The notes beneath the pieces are model-generated. The model had not been told where the DNA came from. It did not search any database and saw nothing but the letters and a program-made list of their open reading frames with translations. A stretch of DNA of 64,000 bases, from NCBI GenBank assembly GCA_900768045.1, contig CAAGBL010000095.1, positions 8,454-72,453 of the forward strand, written 5' to 3'. The position numbers were made by a program, and so were the translations under genes. The stretch comes from an uncultured Alistipes sp. (lineage in GTDB: Bacteria; Bacteroidota; Bacteroidia; Bacteroidales; Rikenellaceae). Below are positions 1 to 9,987 of the stretch, piece after piece. How positions within the stretch are numbered: the stretch's first letter is position 1; every line of letters begins with the position of its first letter.

Positions 1-353
1 ATTTCCCCGCTGGTATGCCTAATCTCGCCGTTATCAATTATCCAACCCTCTCCCCCGTTACCAACAAATGCGACCTTTGTGGCAACAAGGTCAAAATTAT
101 TCTCTATATCCCATAGGCCATTATTATCGCTAACAGACGCATAAGGGTTGGTCATTGACGCACTTGTGTGCGTGGTAAGGCAGCGATAGTATTGTCCTTC
201 GTAATAGACAAAATCAATAAATGTTTCGCCCTCGCTACCTGCTAAATATCGGACCCTTACCTGCCACTGCCTAATGCGAGGTATTGCACCACGCTCACCC
301 TTTTCGGGCTCTCGCTTATAGGCAATGCGAGTTATGTTTTTCAACTTTGTCAT
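1..353 (-). CDS. partial phage tail-region protein (C-terminus off window)
   Basis: An open frame on the minus strand starts at the ATG complement 351-353 (MTKLKNITRIAYKREPEKGE) and runs off the window edge. About 117 residues are visible. They include a segment rich in Tyr, Gly and Asn (FIDFVYYEGQYYRCLTTH) that resembles carbohydrate-binding or tail-fibre-type beta modules. It is the last visible gene of the leftward tail operon, with its start almost touching the stop of the 355-1398 gene. Its place after the tape measure and tail-tip genes suggests a tail fibre or accessory protein. No family is recognised with certainty. Confidence 0.7.
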   Translation of the reverse strand, partial: MTKLKNITRIAYKREPEKGERGAIPRIRQWQVRVRYLAGSEGETFIDFVYYEGQYYRCLTTHTSASMTNPYASVSDNNGLWDIENNFDLVATKVAFVGNGGEGWIIDNGEIRHTSGE

Positions 354-354
354 A

Positions 355-1398
355 CTACTCTGCGGTGATAATAAGTGTCAAATCTCCATTCGCCTGAATA
401 GCGTGGGCAAGGGTTACAACAAACGAACTACCGCCGTCCTTCGAAGCAATCTCATCGCCTGAAGAGTTTGTGACAAGGTAGTTGAAGGTGTAGCCCGAAA
501 CCTCCTCCGAAGTACCACGCTTATATACTTTCGGAACATAGGTGATGCTCTGCTGTGCTGAGCCCAGCTCCTCTGGTACTGTATTGCCCGCCCCGTCAGT
601 AGGGTTCGGATAGATGATAAGCACATCGGTCTCATCTGCGACCTCAATAACAGCCTCGGCACTCTTGTCGCCGCTGGTTATCACACATCGATACAATTCT
701 TTGTTGTTGATAGCCGATGCTCCGATTGTTATTGACTGCCCTGTGTTGCCTGTGCTAACCCAGCCGTCAGTACCCGCCGACACTTGCATCTTATACCACG
801 CATATTTGACACCTGATGTCTTCTCGACACCGCCAACAAGCAGATGAGCCTTGGCGGTAAGCGAAGCCACATCGTCATCAATGACACCGCCATTGTTAAT
901 AGCAATATAGGCAACATAAGCATCGCCCTCGGTCTGCTCGATAGCCACCTCAATCGAAGCCGACACAACCGTAGCAAAGCCCGTATTAACCACACCAGAG
1001 AACTCAATGCTGTCTGAGTCGATATTGTTAGCCGAAGCCAACTCTTTGCAGATGGTCAAGGTCGGGCAACCGAAGCCATCTACACTCTTCCACTCCGAGT
1101 GGAATGTGCCCGCCGCAATACTACCCAGCGCAAGCGAATTGCCACTACCATCGAACTGAATCTCTACGGTGTTGTAGTACCACTTGTAGCCAACCGTTTC
1201 AGGGGAGATACGCGATGCCGACAACGAGCTACGCACAACAGGATAGATGCACGGCTTATTAGTGGCAAAAGAGGGCGAAACAGCCCCGTTGCCGTTAGAT
1301 ATAAACTGTTTGAGGGGGAATGTACTACGGAGCCCGCAAGTTACCGTATCGCCCTGTTTTACATACTTAATAGTGGATATACCTTTTACATTGCTCAT
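355..1398 (-). CDS. phage tail-associated protein with Ig-like modules
   Basis: The 347-residue protein has no signal peptide or membrane segment and is rich in Thr, Ser, Val and Gly. Segments of the type 'KYAWYKM...GWVSTGNTGQSITI...ELYRCVITSG' look like Ig-like beta sandwiches with a central Trp and a late Cys. Similar patterns recur in the products of the 1626-2786 and 2815-4386 genes. The gene lies in the leftward tail operon, 2-3 bases from its neighbours. A role in tail decoration or host-surface binding is inferred from position and composition only. Confidence 0.7.
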   Translation of the reverse strand: MSNVKGISTIKYVKQGDTVTCGLRSTFPLKQFISNGNGAVSPSFATNKPCIYPVVRSSLSASRISPETVGYKWYYNTVEIQFDGSGNSLALGSIAAGTFHSEWKSVDGFGCPTLTICKELASANNIDSDSIEFSGVVNTGFATVVSASIEVAIEQTEGDAYVAYIAINNGGVIDDDVASLTAKAHLLVGGVEKTSGVKYAWYKMQVSAGTDGWVSTGNTGQSITIGASAINNKELYRCVITSGDKSAEAVIEVADETDVLIIYPNPTDGAGNTVPEELGSAQQSITYVPKVYKRGTSEEVSGYTFNYLVTNSSGDEIASKDGGSSFVVTLAHAIQANGDLTLIITAE

Positions 1399-1400
1399 AG

Positions 1401-1622
1401 CTATTCTGTTTTTTGAAGTTCTTGTTTTGCTTCGAGAGCCGTCAGCACCTTACCACTCAACGCCTCCACCTTCTGCTCAAAGGTATTACTCTCCGAGCCA
1501 TAGGTCAGCAAGTCGCTCTCGTTGATTATAACATCGCCACTTGGCGTGTGGCGGCGTATCTTATCCAAGCCCAATGCTATTGCACTCACCAAAGGGATTT
1601 TTGCGTAGTTATATCTCTTCAT
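1401..1622 (-). CDS. small phage protein of unknown function
   Basis: The 73-residue protein begins MKRYNYAKIPLVSAIALGLD and lies 2-3 bases from both neighbours in the leftward tail operon. Its C-terminal half is predicted helical with Glu/Lys-rich stretches (TFEQKVEALSGKVLTALEAKQ). This may be a short coiled coil suited to oligomerisation on the tail tip. No domain is recognised. The tight spacing and length support a real gene rather than a chance frame. Confidence 0.65.
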   Translation of the reverse strand: MKRYNYAKIPLVSAIALGLDKIRRHTPSGDVIINESDLLTYGSESNTFEQKVEALSGKVLTALEAKQELQKTE

Positions 1623-1625
1623 TGC

Positions 1626-2786
1626 CTAAAATGTTATTACCGCATTGCTATCGCATAGAACCGTATCACCATCAGCCATCGCACCGAGAGCTGCGAACTC
1701 TTCAACCTCCAAACCGACATCAGCACCATCAGCAAACTCATCGGCGGGGATATAGATACTTTCGCCAAATCCGAGGTGCTGCCACTCGGCACCATATACA
1801 GCTCGTTTTATCGACCAGCGAATTGTAAAGTGTTCCGCTGGGTGTTCCAAGACCTCACGACCAATGGTTACAACACACTCGTTCTTGACAACTTCGGCAC
1901 CTGCTGCCACATCGACACCGCCATGCACAAAGTTCTCAAAGTCGTAGTTCGGGTACCTGCGAGCGATAACTGTCTCGGCAGTTAGGCACTCGGCTGTCGG
2001 GCTGTTCGGGAGCGACTCCGCTGCCAATACATACTCCGCCTTGCAGATGAGGTGCATTGCCCCGTCAATATATCGTGGGTCTATGGTCAGGGTGTTGCTG
2101 TTCTGTCCCGACTCATAGAACAGATCCTCACCCTCATCGATGAGGCTCTCCACTCCGCCCTCAACCTTATACCACCAATAGCGGACTTTGTAGGCAGCAT
2201 CAGGAACAACCCCACCTATACGGAGTGTAGCAACTACGCTACGGGTACCGCTATCTGATATCGGGTTAAAGCCCCACGATGCGGGCTTATCAAGCGAGAG
2301 CGTGGCGGGCAATACTACGGAGCTGGTCGATAGTGTTGCTGTTGCGTGGATACGCAGTATCTTGCCATCGCGAGGATCTGCGTAATTACCCGTAAACACC
2401 AACACGACAGGCGACAGATAGGGAACATTGGTCGATACGGTCAATGTTCCATCCTCGGCAACCGAATAGCCTTGTGTTCCTGCTGTGATAACATAGTGTG
2501 CGAGCTCTTTGCTCAAATAGGACTCATCGACAATCGTGTCTGCGATATCCTTTGGTAAAGCATACCAAAGCACACCTGACAGTCGGACATACCCGCTTGT
2601 CAATACTCCATTTGGATCTTGGATATAGACCTGTGGAACGATGACTAACGGGGTCAGTTCTCTATCAGGAACGAACTCCGAGCGCTCGGCGCAGTGAGTC
2701 TGTGAGAGACTGCCACCACGCACCAGAAGCGAAGCGGAGATATTAAGTGGGTCGTAAATGACACCTATGCGTTTTACCTTTTTCAT
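1626..2786 (-). CDS. phage tail-associated protein with Ig-like modules
   Basis: The 386-residue protein begins MKKVKRIGVIYDPLNISASL. The C-terminal two thirds contain at least two repeats of the kind 'YKVRYWWYKVEGG...NSNTLTIDPRYIDGAMHLICKAEY', an Ig-like pattern (Trp pair, late Cys) shared with the neighbouring tail genes. It is probably an extended virion appendage or distal-tail component. The start at 2784-2786 is preceded by an 11-bp-periodic repeat (2793-2820). Exact function is unknown. Confidence 0.72.
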   Translation of the reverse strand: MKKVKRIGVIYDPLNISASLLVRGGSLSQTHCAERSEFVPDRELTPLVIVPQVYIQDPNGVLTSGYVRLSGVLWYALPKDIADTIVDESYLSKELAHYVITAGTQGYSVAEDGTLTVSTNVPYLSPVVLVFTGNYADPRDGKILRIHATATLSTSSVVLPATLSLDKPASWGFNPISDSGTRSVVATLRIGGVVPDAAYKVRYWWYKVEGGVESLIDEGEDLFYESGQNSNTLTIDPRYIDGAMHLICKAEYVLAAESLPNSPTAECLTAETVIARRYPNYDFENFVHGGVDVAAGAEVVKNECVVTIGREVLEHPAEHFTIRWSIKRAVYGAEWQHLGFGESIYIPADEFADGADVGLEVEEFAALGAMADGDTVLCDSNAVITF

Positions 2787-2792
2787 ATAGCG

Positions 2793-2820
2793 TTCAAATG
2801 TCTTTCAAATGGCGTTAAAA
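2793..2820 (-). repeat. 11-bp phased TTTGAA-type repeat, site A
   Basis: Read on the minus strand, TTTTAA, TTTGAA and TTTGAA start exactly 11 bp apart. On the plus strand they are 2815-2820, 2804-2809 and 2793-2798. The last unit ends 6 bases before the ATG of the 1626-2786 gene, and the first overlaps the stop codon of the upstream gene. The same pattern is found at 10,639, 20,534, 27,292 and 32,712. Confidence 0.7.
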
Positions 2821-4386
2821 TGCTACTTGAGCGCTGACCGACTCCGCCCCATCACGCACATAAGCTGTGCAGATAAAGCGACCAGAGAGCGCAGCCAAAT
2901 CCTCGTTGGTCAAAGTAACCGAGTTACTACACCCAGCGTGGTCAGTGTTCCATATTGTATCCGAGGCGACATCACCCGTCTCGCGAGTCCACGACCAATC
3001 TCCAACAAGGATATCGGCTGTGATATCCGTAACGCCTCGTTTTACCTTTGCAGTAAGGGTGGTCGATAGTTGCCCCACAAGGAAGGTCTCCCCATCGGTA
3101 CTCTCAATGTCAAGCGTGAGAGTTGTATCACCAGCGACAAGTAGCCAATCGGTAGAGTCGTAGCGAGGCTCGGCAGTGGTACCCTCAACAATGCAGCGGT
3201 ACTTGCACGAGTTGTGATATACTTCGTCTTGGTATTGAGCGTTGCACTGATAAGGGTTTGTAACAGCATCAATGGCGCTCCACAAACCTCGGTCTCGAAC
3301 TGTGCGAATAACCTCATTATCCTTGTCTATCTGGAAGAAGTTTTTGGCTATGACATTATCCAGATAAATCGAAGCTCGCCCCGATACAGGGTTGTTCTCT
3401 GGAAGCAGAGCTTCGGGAACACTACCAATAACGACCTTATAGTGTTTCGGCTCGATGATATATTGGTCCACACCCGAAAGCAACGATATACGCTGCTCCG
3501 AAGATGAGAAGTATTGGCTCTGCTGTCTCTCCTCGTTGGTAAAGTTACCATAACGAGCGATGTTCATATAGGCAGTAGGCGCACAGTTCACGCCTCCGGG
3601 CACAGCTTCATCATCACCCAGCACTACACGAATCGTCTTGGCTGTCTGATTGACCGACACGACACGAAAGTACGAGGTTATGAAGCCTCCGTTCTTGTTG
3701 TAGTGTCCCTTGCATATATCATCAACCTGCAACTCGATGTTGTCGCCGTCCTCGATATCCATCGTAAGCACAAACGCAGTATCGCTACCAGCATCAGGTT
3801 CAACCTTGGCGATGGTACCGCCCTCGGTATTCCACATCTCGCCACCTGTAACCTGCACCTTGTTGTAAATAAGCGTTGGCACCTTCAAGAACGAGCGCAG
3901 CGTCAGCGAGGTCATCTCTGCGTTACCCTCTTTGTCAATAGCTGCACCTGTTCCCGTTTCAATGCCCGATATAAAATTCGGGGTACGAAACTCCGAAGCA
4001 ATAACCTTCAAGAACTGTACGATGTCGCCTGTGCGGAGTGCTTGGTCAAGGTAGTCAGCAAACTGCTGACCGTCCCATTTATCAGCATTATCTGCTTCTT
4101 TGGCGTGGCTAGCCTCATCCGCAAATCCAGCCTTAACTTTCTCTTCCTTGGAGTCATCAGCGCCATCAGGTTTATACTTCAAATAGAGATAACCTTCGGC
4201 ATCCATAGATTGGGCATCGAGCGTGGTCTTGTTGGCGTGGGTATGACCATCGCCATCACCAATAACAGTGACTGCACTGCTACCCCCTCCACTTTCGCTA
4301 CCATTAACACCTCGCCCACGAAGGCGTTTGCTTCGTGGGAGTGCCTCATAGGTGCGTGTAACAACGCTAAATTGTTTCAGTGCCAT
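2815..4386 (-). CDS. phage structural protein, probable tail tip or fibre
   Basis: The 523-residue protein begins MALKQFSVVTRTYEALPRSK. The N-terminal region contains 'VTVIGDGDGHTHANKTTLD', and further on 'SLTLRSFLKVPTLIYNKVQVTGG', both typical of beta-rich tail fibre or baseplate appendage proteins. The last 100 residues form an Ig-like module (LVGDWSWTRETGD...SGRFICTAYVRDG). The gene is 4 bases downstream of the 713-residue tail protein in the leftward operon. Receptor binding or distal tail structure is inferred. Confidence 0.75.
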   Translation of the reverse strand: MALKQFSVVTRTYEALPRSKRLRGRGVNGSESGGGSSAVTVIGDGDGHTHANKTTLDAQSMDAEGYLYLKYKPDGADDSKEEKVKAGFADEASHAKEADNADKWDGQQFADYLDQALRTGDIVQFLKVIASEFRTPNFISGIETGTGAAIDKEGNAEMTSLTLRSFLKVPTLIYNKVQVTGGEMWNTEGGTIAKVEPDAGSDTAFVLTMDIEDGDNIELQVDDICKGHYNKNGGFITSYFRVVSVNQTAKTIRVVLGDDEAVPGGVNCAPTAYMNIARYGNFTNEERQQSQYFSSSEQRISLLSGVDQYIIEPKHYKVVIGSVPEALLPENNPVSGRASIYLDNVIAKNFFQIDKDNEVIRTVRDRGLWSAIDAVTNPYQCNAQYQDEVYHNSCKYRCIVEGTTAEPRYDSTDWLLVAGDTTLTLDIESTDGETFLVGQLSTTLTAKVKRGVTDITADILVGDWSWTRETGDVASDTIWNTDHAGCSNSVTLTNEDLAALSGRFICTAYVRDGAESVSAQVAF

Positions 4387-4390
4387 ATCT

Positions 4391-6532
4391 CTATTTGTAT
4401 TCTATTCCGTCATAACAGTCGGCAACAAACTCCGACATTAGTATCTCACTTGTATCCTGCATTAGGTCTTGTACCTCCGAGAGCATTATATACTTACCTG
4501 ACGAGGAAGCATCGGTTAGAACTTTCATCTCGGGCAATATTCGCACACTACCAGATAATGTATTGTGGCGAGTAGCATATTGGCTATATACCGTACCAAT
4601 TAGCAGGTGCTCAAGACGGCGAGTCTCACACCGGGTACCATCTGCCCTTTTCGCACGAGTAAACTTATCGCACGGGGAATAGCCTTGCAAAATAAGCCCA
4701 CGAGCCGAAGGACAGTAACAGGATTCAAGAGTTCCGATTATTGTTTCAATCTCCAAATCCTCCTTGGCGGATACATTTACCCACGCCGTATCTTCGACAT
4801 CCTCGACATTAACAGTTGTACCATTTTTATTGACAAGGCGAACAATCGGGTTTTTATACATAAGCCAACGAGCTTGTGAGTATATATCCTTTGTTTCACG
4901 CTTGTAGTCAAATTGATGCACACCACTACCAATCTGTAATTCCAAAAATCCGCTTGTTGGAGGCAAATCAATATACTCCCCGTCCTCCATTGTATTCCAC
5001 TTTTTAGGCAGGTCACCACGATAGTATCCACACATCATTTTGTTCGTCTGCCAGCCACCAAAGCCTGATGCGTTTTTGCGATTACTTTTATCGTAATAAG
5101 CAAGATACATATCGCCCCACTCGCCAGCACCTTCAACCCATCGGCTGTTACTACTATCGTGCTTATATCCGCTTGACAGCATTATCTCATTATTCTTGTA
5201 GTGGTACAATATGTTGCCCTCTGCATCTTTGAGATAGAGCATAACAGGAATATAACCGTGATTACACCAATCTTGCATATTTTGGTGATGTCCAGACTCA
5301 TTTGAGCCAGATGCCGATTCAAATGGGTTGTAACGGGTATCAAACAGCACATCAAGATTGATTCGTAGCTGATACGAAGTACGCTTATATGACGAGTACC
5401 CGAGGAAAGCCTGTTTTGTGGTTATGATGGGTACCGATTGACATTTACCTGTCGAGGTGTTGAATACTCTCGGAAAGTAATTCTTGCCATATATCGTGTT
5501 GTAATAGGATTTGTTATTACCCTTACGAGCCCAAATAACACCTGCCTCATCATTACCACTGTATATCTCATCTATACGGAAAAATTGTACTCCATTAGAT
5601 AGGGTTAATGGCAACCCGTCCTGCGTACCCATCGCTATTTTGAAGCCATCGGCTGCATTATTCCAATCGGCATCCATCAAGTATAGTTCCCCCGTTTTAT
5701 CGGGTAGCACATTCTCGTGTTTCAACTCCCCATTTATGAGTTCTGCATCAGCATACGGGGAGAAGGTAACCTTAACATTGTTATACACCTCATCAACGCC
5801 GAGCTGGGCATCGGTACCATCCCAATATACCTCCTCGGTTGGCATATCAGAATGGATTGCGTTGAGGTCATAGAGATATATCTTACCTCCCTTCTGAACC
5901 ATACGAAGGGCAAACGGGCGTAGTGTTTCATCTAAAACCTCTCGCATAGTCATTGCTTCCCCCTCCTCATCGTAGAAGTTATCGCAAAGCACATTCAGTC
6001 TTGACAAGTCGATAACTGAATTCACATATTGGTATTCAGAAGTGCTGATATATTTTACCAACTCTGTGTAGTTGATACCACTATTTTCAAGGCAAGTATC
6101 TATGACCTCTTGAATAGATATAACCCCCGTTTTATTCCACTTCTTACGGTCAAGGGGGGCAAAATCCGAGAATGAAAATGAGACTTCGTAGTCCTTCTTC
6201 TCGGAATATGGCTCCTCGTACAATTCAGGGTCAAGAGTCCCTGACCAATACAAGTTTCCCTCTCGATAGACATCAACACGAACTTTCCCCACCTCAATAG
6301 CATACAAATCTATAAATTGGCGGTCCTTTTCACTAATGAGCGATAGAGTCAAGCACGCACCTTGCACAGGTTCGAGCTTATCAACCTCATTCCATTCCAT
6401 CTCCACAGGAGTGTCGTGGGGGAAGTATACTCTCTGAGCTGTATATGACATATCGTCAGAGAGTATCTCCACACGATATAAAGTCCCCGCCACACTGCGA
6501 AACTCGCCCCAATATATAATTCGTTTTGCCAT
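4391..6532 (-). CDS. phage tail tip / baseplate hub-like protein
   Basis: The 713-residue protein begins MAKRIIYWGEFRSVAGTLY and overlaps the stop of the tape-measure gene by one base. In siphoviruses the gene directly after the tape measure usually encodes a distal tail or tail-tip hub protein, and the size fits. The N-terminal half contains beta-rich segments (RVDVYREGNLYWSGTLDPEL) and 'VLDETLRPFALRMVQKGGK', as seen in tail-tip hub proteins of Bacteroides phages. No peptidoglycan hydrolase motif was noted. The assignment relies mainly on gene order. Confidence 0.7.
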   Translation of the reverse strand: MAKRIIYWGEFRSVAGTLYRVEILSDDMSYTAQRVYFPHDTPVEMEWNEVDKLEPVQGACLTLSLISEKDRQFIDLYAIEVGKVRVDVYREGNLYWSGTLDPELYEEPYSEKKDYEVSFSFSDFAPLDRKKWNKTGVISIQEVIDTCLENSGINYTELVKYISTSEYQYVNSVIDLSRLNVLCDNFYDEEGEAMTMREVLDETLRPFALRMVQKGGKIYLYDLNAIHSDMPTEEVYWDGTDAQLGVDEVYNNVKVTFSPYADAELINGELKHENVLPDKTGELYLMDADWNNAADGFKIAMGTQDGLPLTLSNGVQFFRIDEIYSGNDEAGVIWARKGNNKSYYNTIYGKNYFPRVFNTSTGKCQSVPIITTKQAFLGYSSYKRTSYQLRINLDVLFDTRYNPFESASGSNESGHHQNMQDWCNHGYIPVMLYLKDAEGNILYHYKNNEIMLSSGYKHDSSNSRWVEGAGEWGDMYLAYYDKSNRKNASGFGGWQTNKMMCGYYRGDLPKKWNTMEDGEYIDLPPTSGFLELQIGSGVHQFDYKRETKDIYSQARWLMYKNPIVRLVNKNGTTVNVEDVEDTAWVNVSAKEDLEIETIIGTLESCYCPSARGLILQGYSPCDKFTRAKRADGTRCETRRLEHLLIGTVYSQYATRHNTLSGSVRILPEMKVLTDASSSGKYIMLSEVQDLMQDTSEILMSEFVADCYDGIEYK

Positions 6533-9500
6533 TATTTTGTTCTATTACGAGTCTTATTGGTTTTGTTCAAAAGGCCCACAAGAGTGCGTCCCTCAATACG
6601 GAATACCACATCATCATAGACTCCACCTGCGGGTTCTATCAACGAGCGCAGCTTATTCAATGGAGCTACGACCTCAGGGTTGTTCTGGGCTCCTGAATAC
6701 TCACCGAATAAACCGAGAGTAGGACCGTAAGCTATACCACCATCAGCGAACTTCGGCAAGCCGAGCATAATGCCCACCATCGCCGCAATCATTCCTGCTC
6801 CGATAGCGATACCAGCCCAAGGAATACCAGCGTGGGCACTCATCGTCTTGGCAGCAGCTTCCGCAACATAAGCAGTGGTAGCAGTAGTAGCTGCTGCTGT
6901 TTCAGCCGCAGAGGTCGCCACCGCAGTAGTAGCACCAGCGACCTGTGCTGCAGTAGCGGTTACAGTTGCTGCCGTTTCCGCACCTTTGGCTGCGGTTCTC
7001 GCCCCTGATGCTACGGCACTACCTGTAATTGCAGCAGTTTCTGCTGTATAGGCTGCAGTCTCTGTAACAACTGCTGCCGTAGTAGAGGCAGCGGTGGTCG
7101 CCTTTGCTGTACCATCGGCAATGGTCGCAGTAGTTGATGTTGCAGTAGATGCAGCTTCCGCAGCTTTGGCTGCTGACAACGCTTGTGATGCAGTTACAAG
7201 CGTTTCAATCATACCAACTACGGAGCTGATACCATCGTATATCTGGAACATTCCATCAATAACGGCAACGGTCTTCTCCCAAGCGGTACCATTACCCTGT
7301 AATGCTGAGGTTATGCCCTCAATACCATTACCGATACCCTTAACAGCACCCCACGCATCTCGAAGCGATAAGCTGCTTCTCTCCAATTGCCCCTCATAGC
7401 CTCGCCAAGTGGTTATCAAACCCTCCACCTGCTTGCGTTGCTCATCATTGAGGGGGTTGTTAGTATCATCAAGCATCGCCTGAAGGTTGCGTATCTGATC
7501 ACGCACTCCCTCCAAACCGATAAGTTCTAATTCAAGTTTCAGCGTTCTGCGGTCTAACCCGCCCAAATTTGCTACATCCTGCTGCATCGCTGGAATATCC
7601 AGCTTGCGGGACATAGCTGCCTGTTTAGCCTCTATTGCCGCAATGGTCGCCTGTATCTGGGCACGCTCCGACTCATTAGCCGTCTGCAACTTTGCCTGAT
7701 AATGATTGAGAGCAGCCTCCAACTTATCGAAGGTATCCAGCTTCTTCAAGTCGCTGAAATCGGCATCTGAAGACAATCCAACAGAATAAGCACTTTGTAA
7801 AGTTCTTAAAGCATCAATAGTCTCTTGAAGTGCTTTGCGTTGCTTACCATCGGTTGCTTTATTAAGCATCTGCTCATATAGGGACAACGCCAATGATAAA
7901 TCATCAAAACTATCATACTTCAAAGGCAACGATAACAAGGCAATACTATCCTCAACCTCAGCTTTTTTCGCTTTGTATTGATTTATTGTAGATACTATTT
8001 GGGCACGCTCCGACTCATTGGCCGTCTTCAATCGTTGCTCGTAGTGATTAATAATCGCATCAAAATCTGCGAGAGAAGTAGGATTTGATGGGAGCCCCAA
8101 TGCCGCCAGCTCTTCATTGATTGTATCAAGTTTTTGCTGCCAGACATTGATGTCCTTCTGAATGTTGGTACGCTCTTCTGCAGAGGCTTCTTTCAATGCT
8201 ACACGAAGATCCTGCAATTTCTTTTCTATTTCGGCTATGCTACCAGCCTTCGGAGGGATATCCTCCTGTGTACTTCCACCACCAGACGAGGAAAGGCCCA
8301 TACTCTCCCATATAGCAGCAAATTTGGCATCTTGCTCCTTAGCAATAGCAATATATTTATCACCCGCCTCAATTTCTTTTTGAGCAGCTTCCTCATATAC
8401 ATCTCCTCTTGCTTGCACTCTTGCCATTACGGCTCTTTCGCCAATAGCCTTTTGTTCTGCCCAATTCCCTTTTGCTGCTTCTAATTGTGCCATAGAGCCC
8501 GCCCCCTGAAGTTGAACTCGGCGAGCTTCCATTTGTGCAGGGAAGATAGCGTCACGATCTTCATCTGTAACCGTGCGAGCTTCACCCGCAAGCATCATAT
8601 TTTCGATAGCGGCCTTATATCGTTGGGCTGCCAACTCCATTGCAGCAGCCGCCATTGCCTTATGCTTCAACGACTGAATGAAGGCACTTTCGTTGTTTAC
8701 AAGGAGATTCTCTGCATCACGAGCATTGGTAATAGACACTCCCAAGTTCTCAAATGCAGTCTGATTATCCTTGATAAACTTCTGCTGTTTGCGGGCATCG
8801 TTACCAACCGCAGTCCAGCCATTCTGCAACTTGCGGAATTCAAGAAGTTGAGAAGCTACGCTATTGGCAACTGATGAGCGTATAGAGTTCATATTGTCCT
8901 CCTGTGCCTTTGTTGCCGCTTCTTGTGCTTCCTTTTCTTCTCGTTTCTTGCTTACAAATCGGTCAATGGCGGATATCACCGTTCCAATGATAACAGATGC
9001 ACCCAAAGTGGCTGCCGCCATAAACGCCTTGGCTGCGACAGTCGAAACGCCGAGCGATACAGTTAGCTTTGTTTGGGCTACTCTCCACAATTCCGTAACC
9101 TTACGCACTGTTACGATGCGGAATGCGGAGGTAGCGTGAAGAGTATTTGCTACCTGTTGCATACCCATCATAATAGCCATAACAGATTGCATCTTCGCCT
9201 GTACCTCCATTAAACGCTCGTTATCCTTTGTAAATAACGATATAACGCCGGAGCCAGCCGAGTACAAGCCCATCAAGCCCTGCATACCAGATATGAGACC
9301 TCCCCATTGTGTGGCACCTGTGGAGAGGGCAAGTTGTTCCGTCTGGAGTTCTCGGTATGCAGTTCCGAGTTGCTCCATCTTGGCACGCATCTCGTCATAT
9401 TCAGCAGTGTTGGATTTACCCTCCATACGCAAACGAGCCATCTCATTGCGTAAATTCATCAGCTGGGTACGAACAGATGTGACACTGTTCTTATACTGCG

Positions 9501-9987
9501 ATTGAGCTTGTTCCATCGCTGCCAAAGCCTGACGCTCACCATCTAACTCTGCACGCAGGGTGTCTGCCTTCCCCGCATATTGTTTTTTTGCATAAGTCGT
9601 GGGCGCACTATCACGCTTAGCAACCATCTCTCTATACTCCTTTTCAAGGTCTTTGACAACCTTACGCTGTATAGATAGCTGTTGCTGTAAATTGGCTGTG
9701 CCATTCTGTACTTCAGACGAAATAGTGTCGAATGCCTCCCTATACGCCGAAGCCGTGCCACTCATCGCTTTGGTCGCTCCGGACTCAACAGTTTGGAACG
9801 CCTGTGCATTTTGCTTTGCGAGGGCGGATACAGCTGCCCCCTGTGCTGTAAATTCTTTGGTCGCAGCACCAACAGCACCCGAGGTTGCAGACTGCATAGC
9901 ACGCACCTCCGAAACTATCTTGGACGCAATACCCGAAACGGAATCACGACCACGAAAGTCAATCTCGTATGTTACTTTCTTTGCCAT
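6532..9987 (-). CDS. phage tail tape measure protein
   Basis: The protein is about 1,151 residues from the start MAKKVTYEIDFRGRDSV at 9985-9987, chosen over an upstream Met 48 bases earlier that would increase overlap with the preceding chaperone frame. Long coiled-coil stretches occupy residues about 60-250. A hydrophobic segment (AATLGASVIIGTVISAI) follows at about residue 350. Three internal repeats of about 80 residues carry the pattern 'LKTANESERAQI'. An Ala/Thr-rich low-complexity section precedes a terminal membrane-like segment (GIAIGAGMIAAMVGIMLGL). Tape measure length sets tail length, so a long flexible tail is inferred. It follows the tail chaperone pair, as in lambda-type tails. 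Confidence 0.93.
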   Translation of the reverse strand: MAKKVTYEIDFRGRDSVSGIASKIVSEVRAMQSATSGAVGAATKEFTAQGAAVSALAKQNAQAFQTVESGATKAMSGTASAYREAFDTISSEVQNGTANLQQQLSIQRKVVKDLEKEYREMVAKRDSAPTTYAKKQYAGKADTLRAELDGERQALAAMEQAQSQYKNSVTSVRTQLMNLRNEMARLRMEGKSNTAEYDEMRAKMEQLGTAYRELQTEQLALSTGATQWGGLISGMQGLMGLYSAGSGVISLFTKDNERLMEVQAKMQSVMAIMMGMQQVANTLHATSAFRIVTVRKVTELWRVAQTKLTVSLGVSTVAAKAFMAAATLGASVIIGTVISAIDRFVSKKREEKEAQEAATKAQEDNMNSIRSSVANSVASQLLEFRKLQNGWTAVGNDARKQQKFIKDNQTAFENLGVSITNARDAENLLVNNESAFIQSLKHKAMAAAAMELAAQRYKAAIENMMLAGEARTVTDEDRDAIFPAQMEARRVQLQGAGSMAQLEAAKGNWAEQKAIGERAVMARVQARGDVYEEAAQKEIEAGDKYIAIAKEQDAKFAAIWESMGLSSSGGGSTQEDIPPKAGSIAEIEKKLQDLRVALKEASAEERTNIQKDINVWQQKLDTINEELAALGLPSNPTSLADFDAIINHYEQRLKTANESERAQIVSTINQYKAKKAEVEDSIALLSLPLKYDSFDDLSLALSLYEQMLNKATDGKQRKALQETIDALRTLQSAYSVGLSSDADFSDLKKLDTFDKLEAALNHYQAKLQTANESERAQIQATIAAIEAKQAAMSRKLDIPAMQQDVANLGGLDRRTLKLELELIGLEGVRDQIRNLQAMLDDTNNPLNDEQRKQVEGLITTWRGYEGQLERSSLSLRDAWGAVKGIGNGIEGITSALQGNGTAWEKTVAVIDGMFQIYDGISSVVGMIETLVTASQALSAAKAAEAASTATSTTATIADGTAKATTAASTTAAVVTETAAYTAETAAITGSAVASGARTAAKGAETAATVTATAAQVAGATTAVATSAAETAAATTATTAYVAEAAAKTMSAHAGIPWAGIAIGAGMIAAMVGIMLGLPKFADGGIAYGPTLGLFGEYSGAQNNPEVVAPLNKLRSLIEPAGGVYDDVVFRIEGRTLVGLLNKTNKTRNRTK

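Noticed and set aside
6840..7180. Ala/Thr-rich section as a possible repeat element
   Set aside because: It is coding low-complexity sequence in the tape measure protein, which often has such sections.
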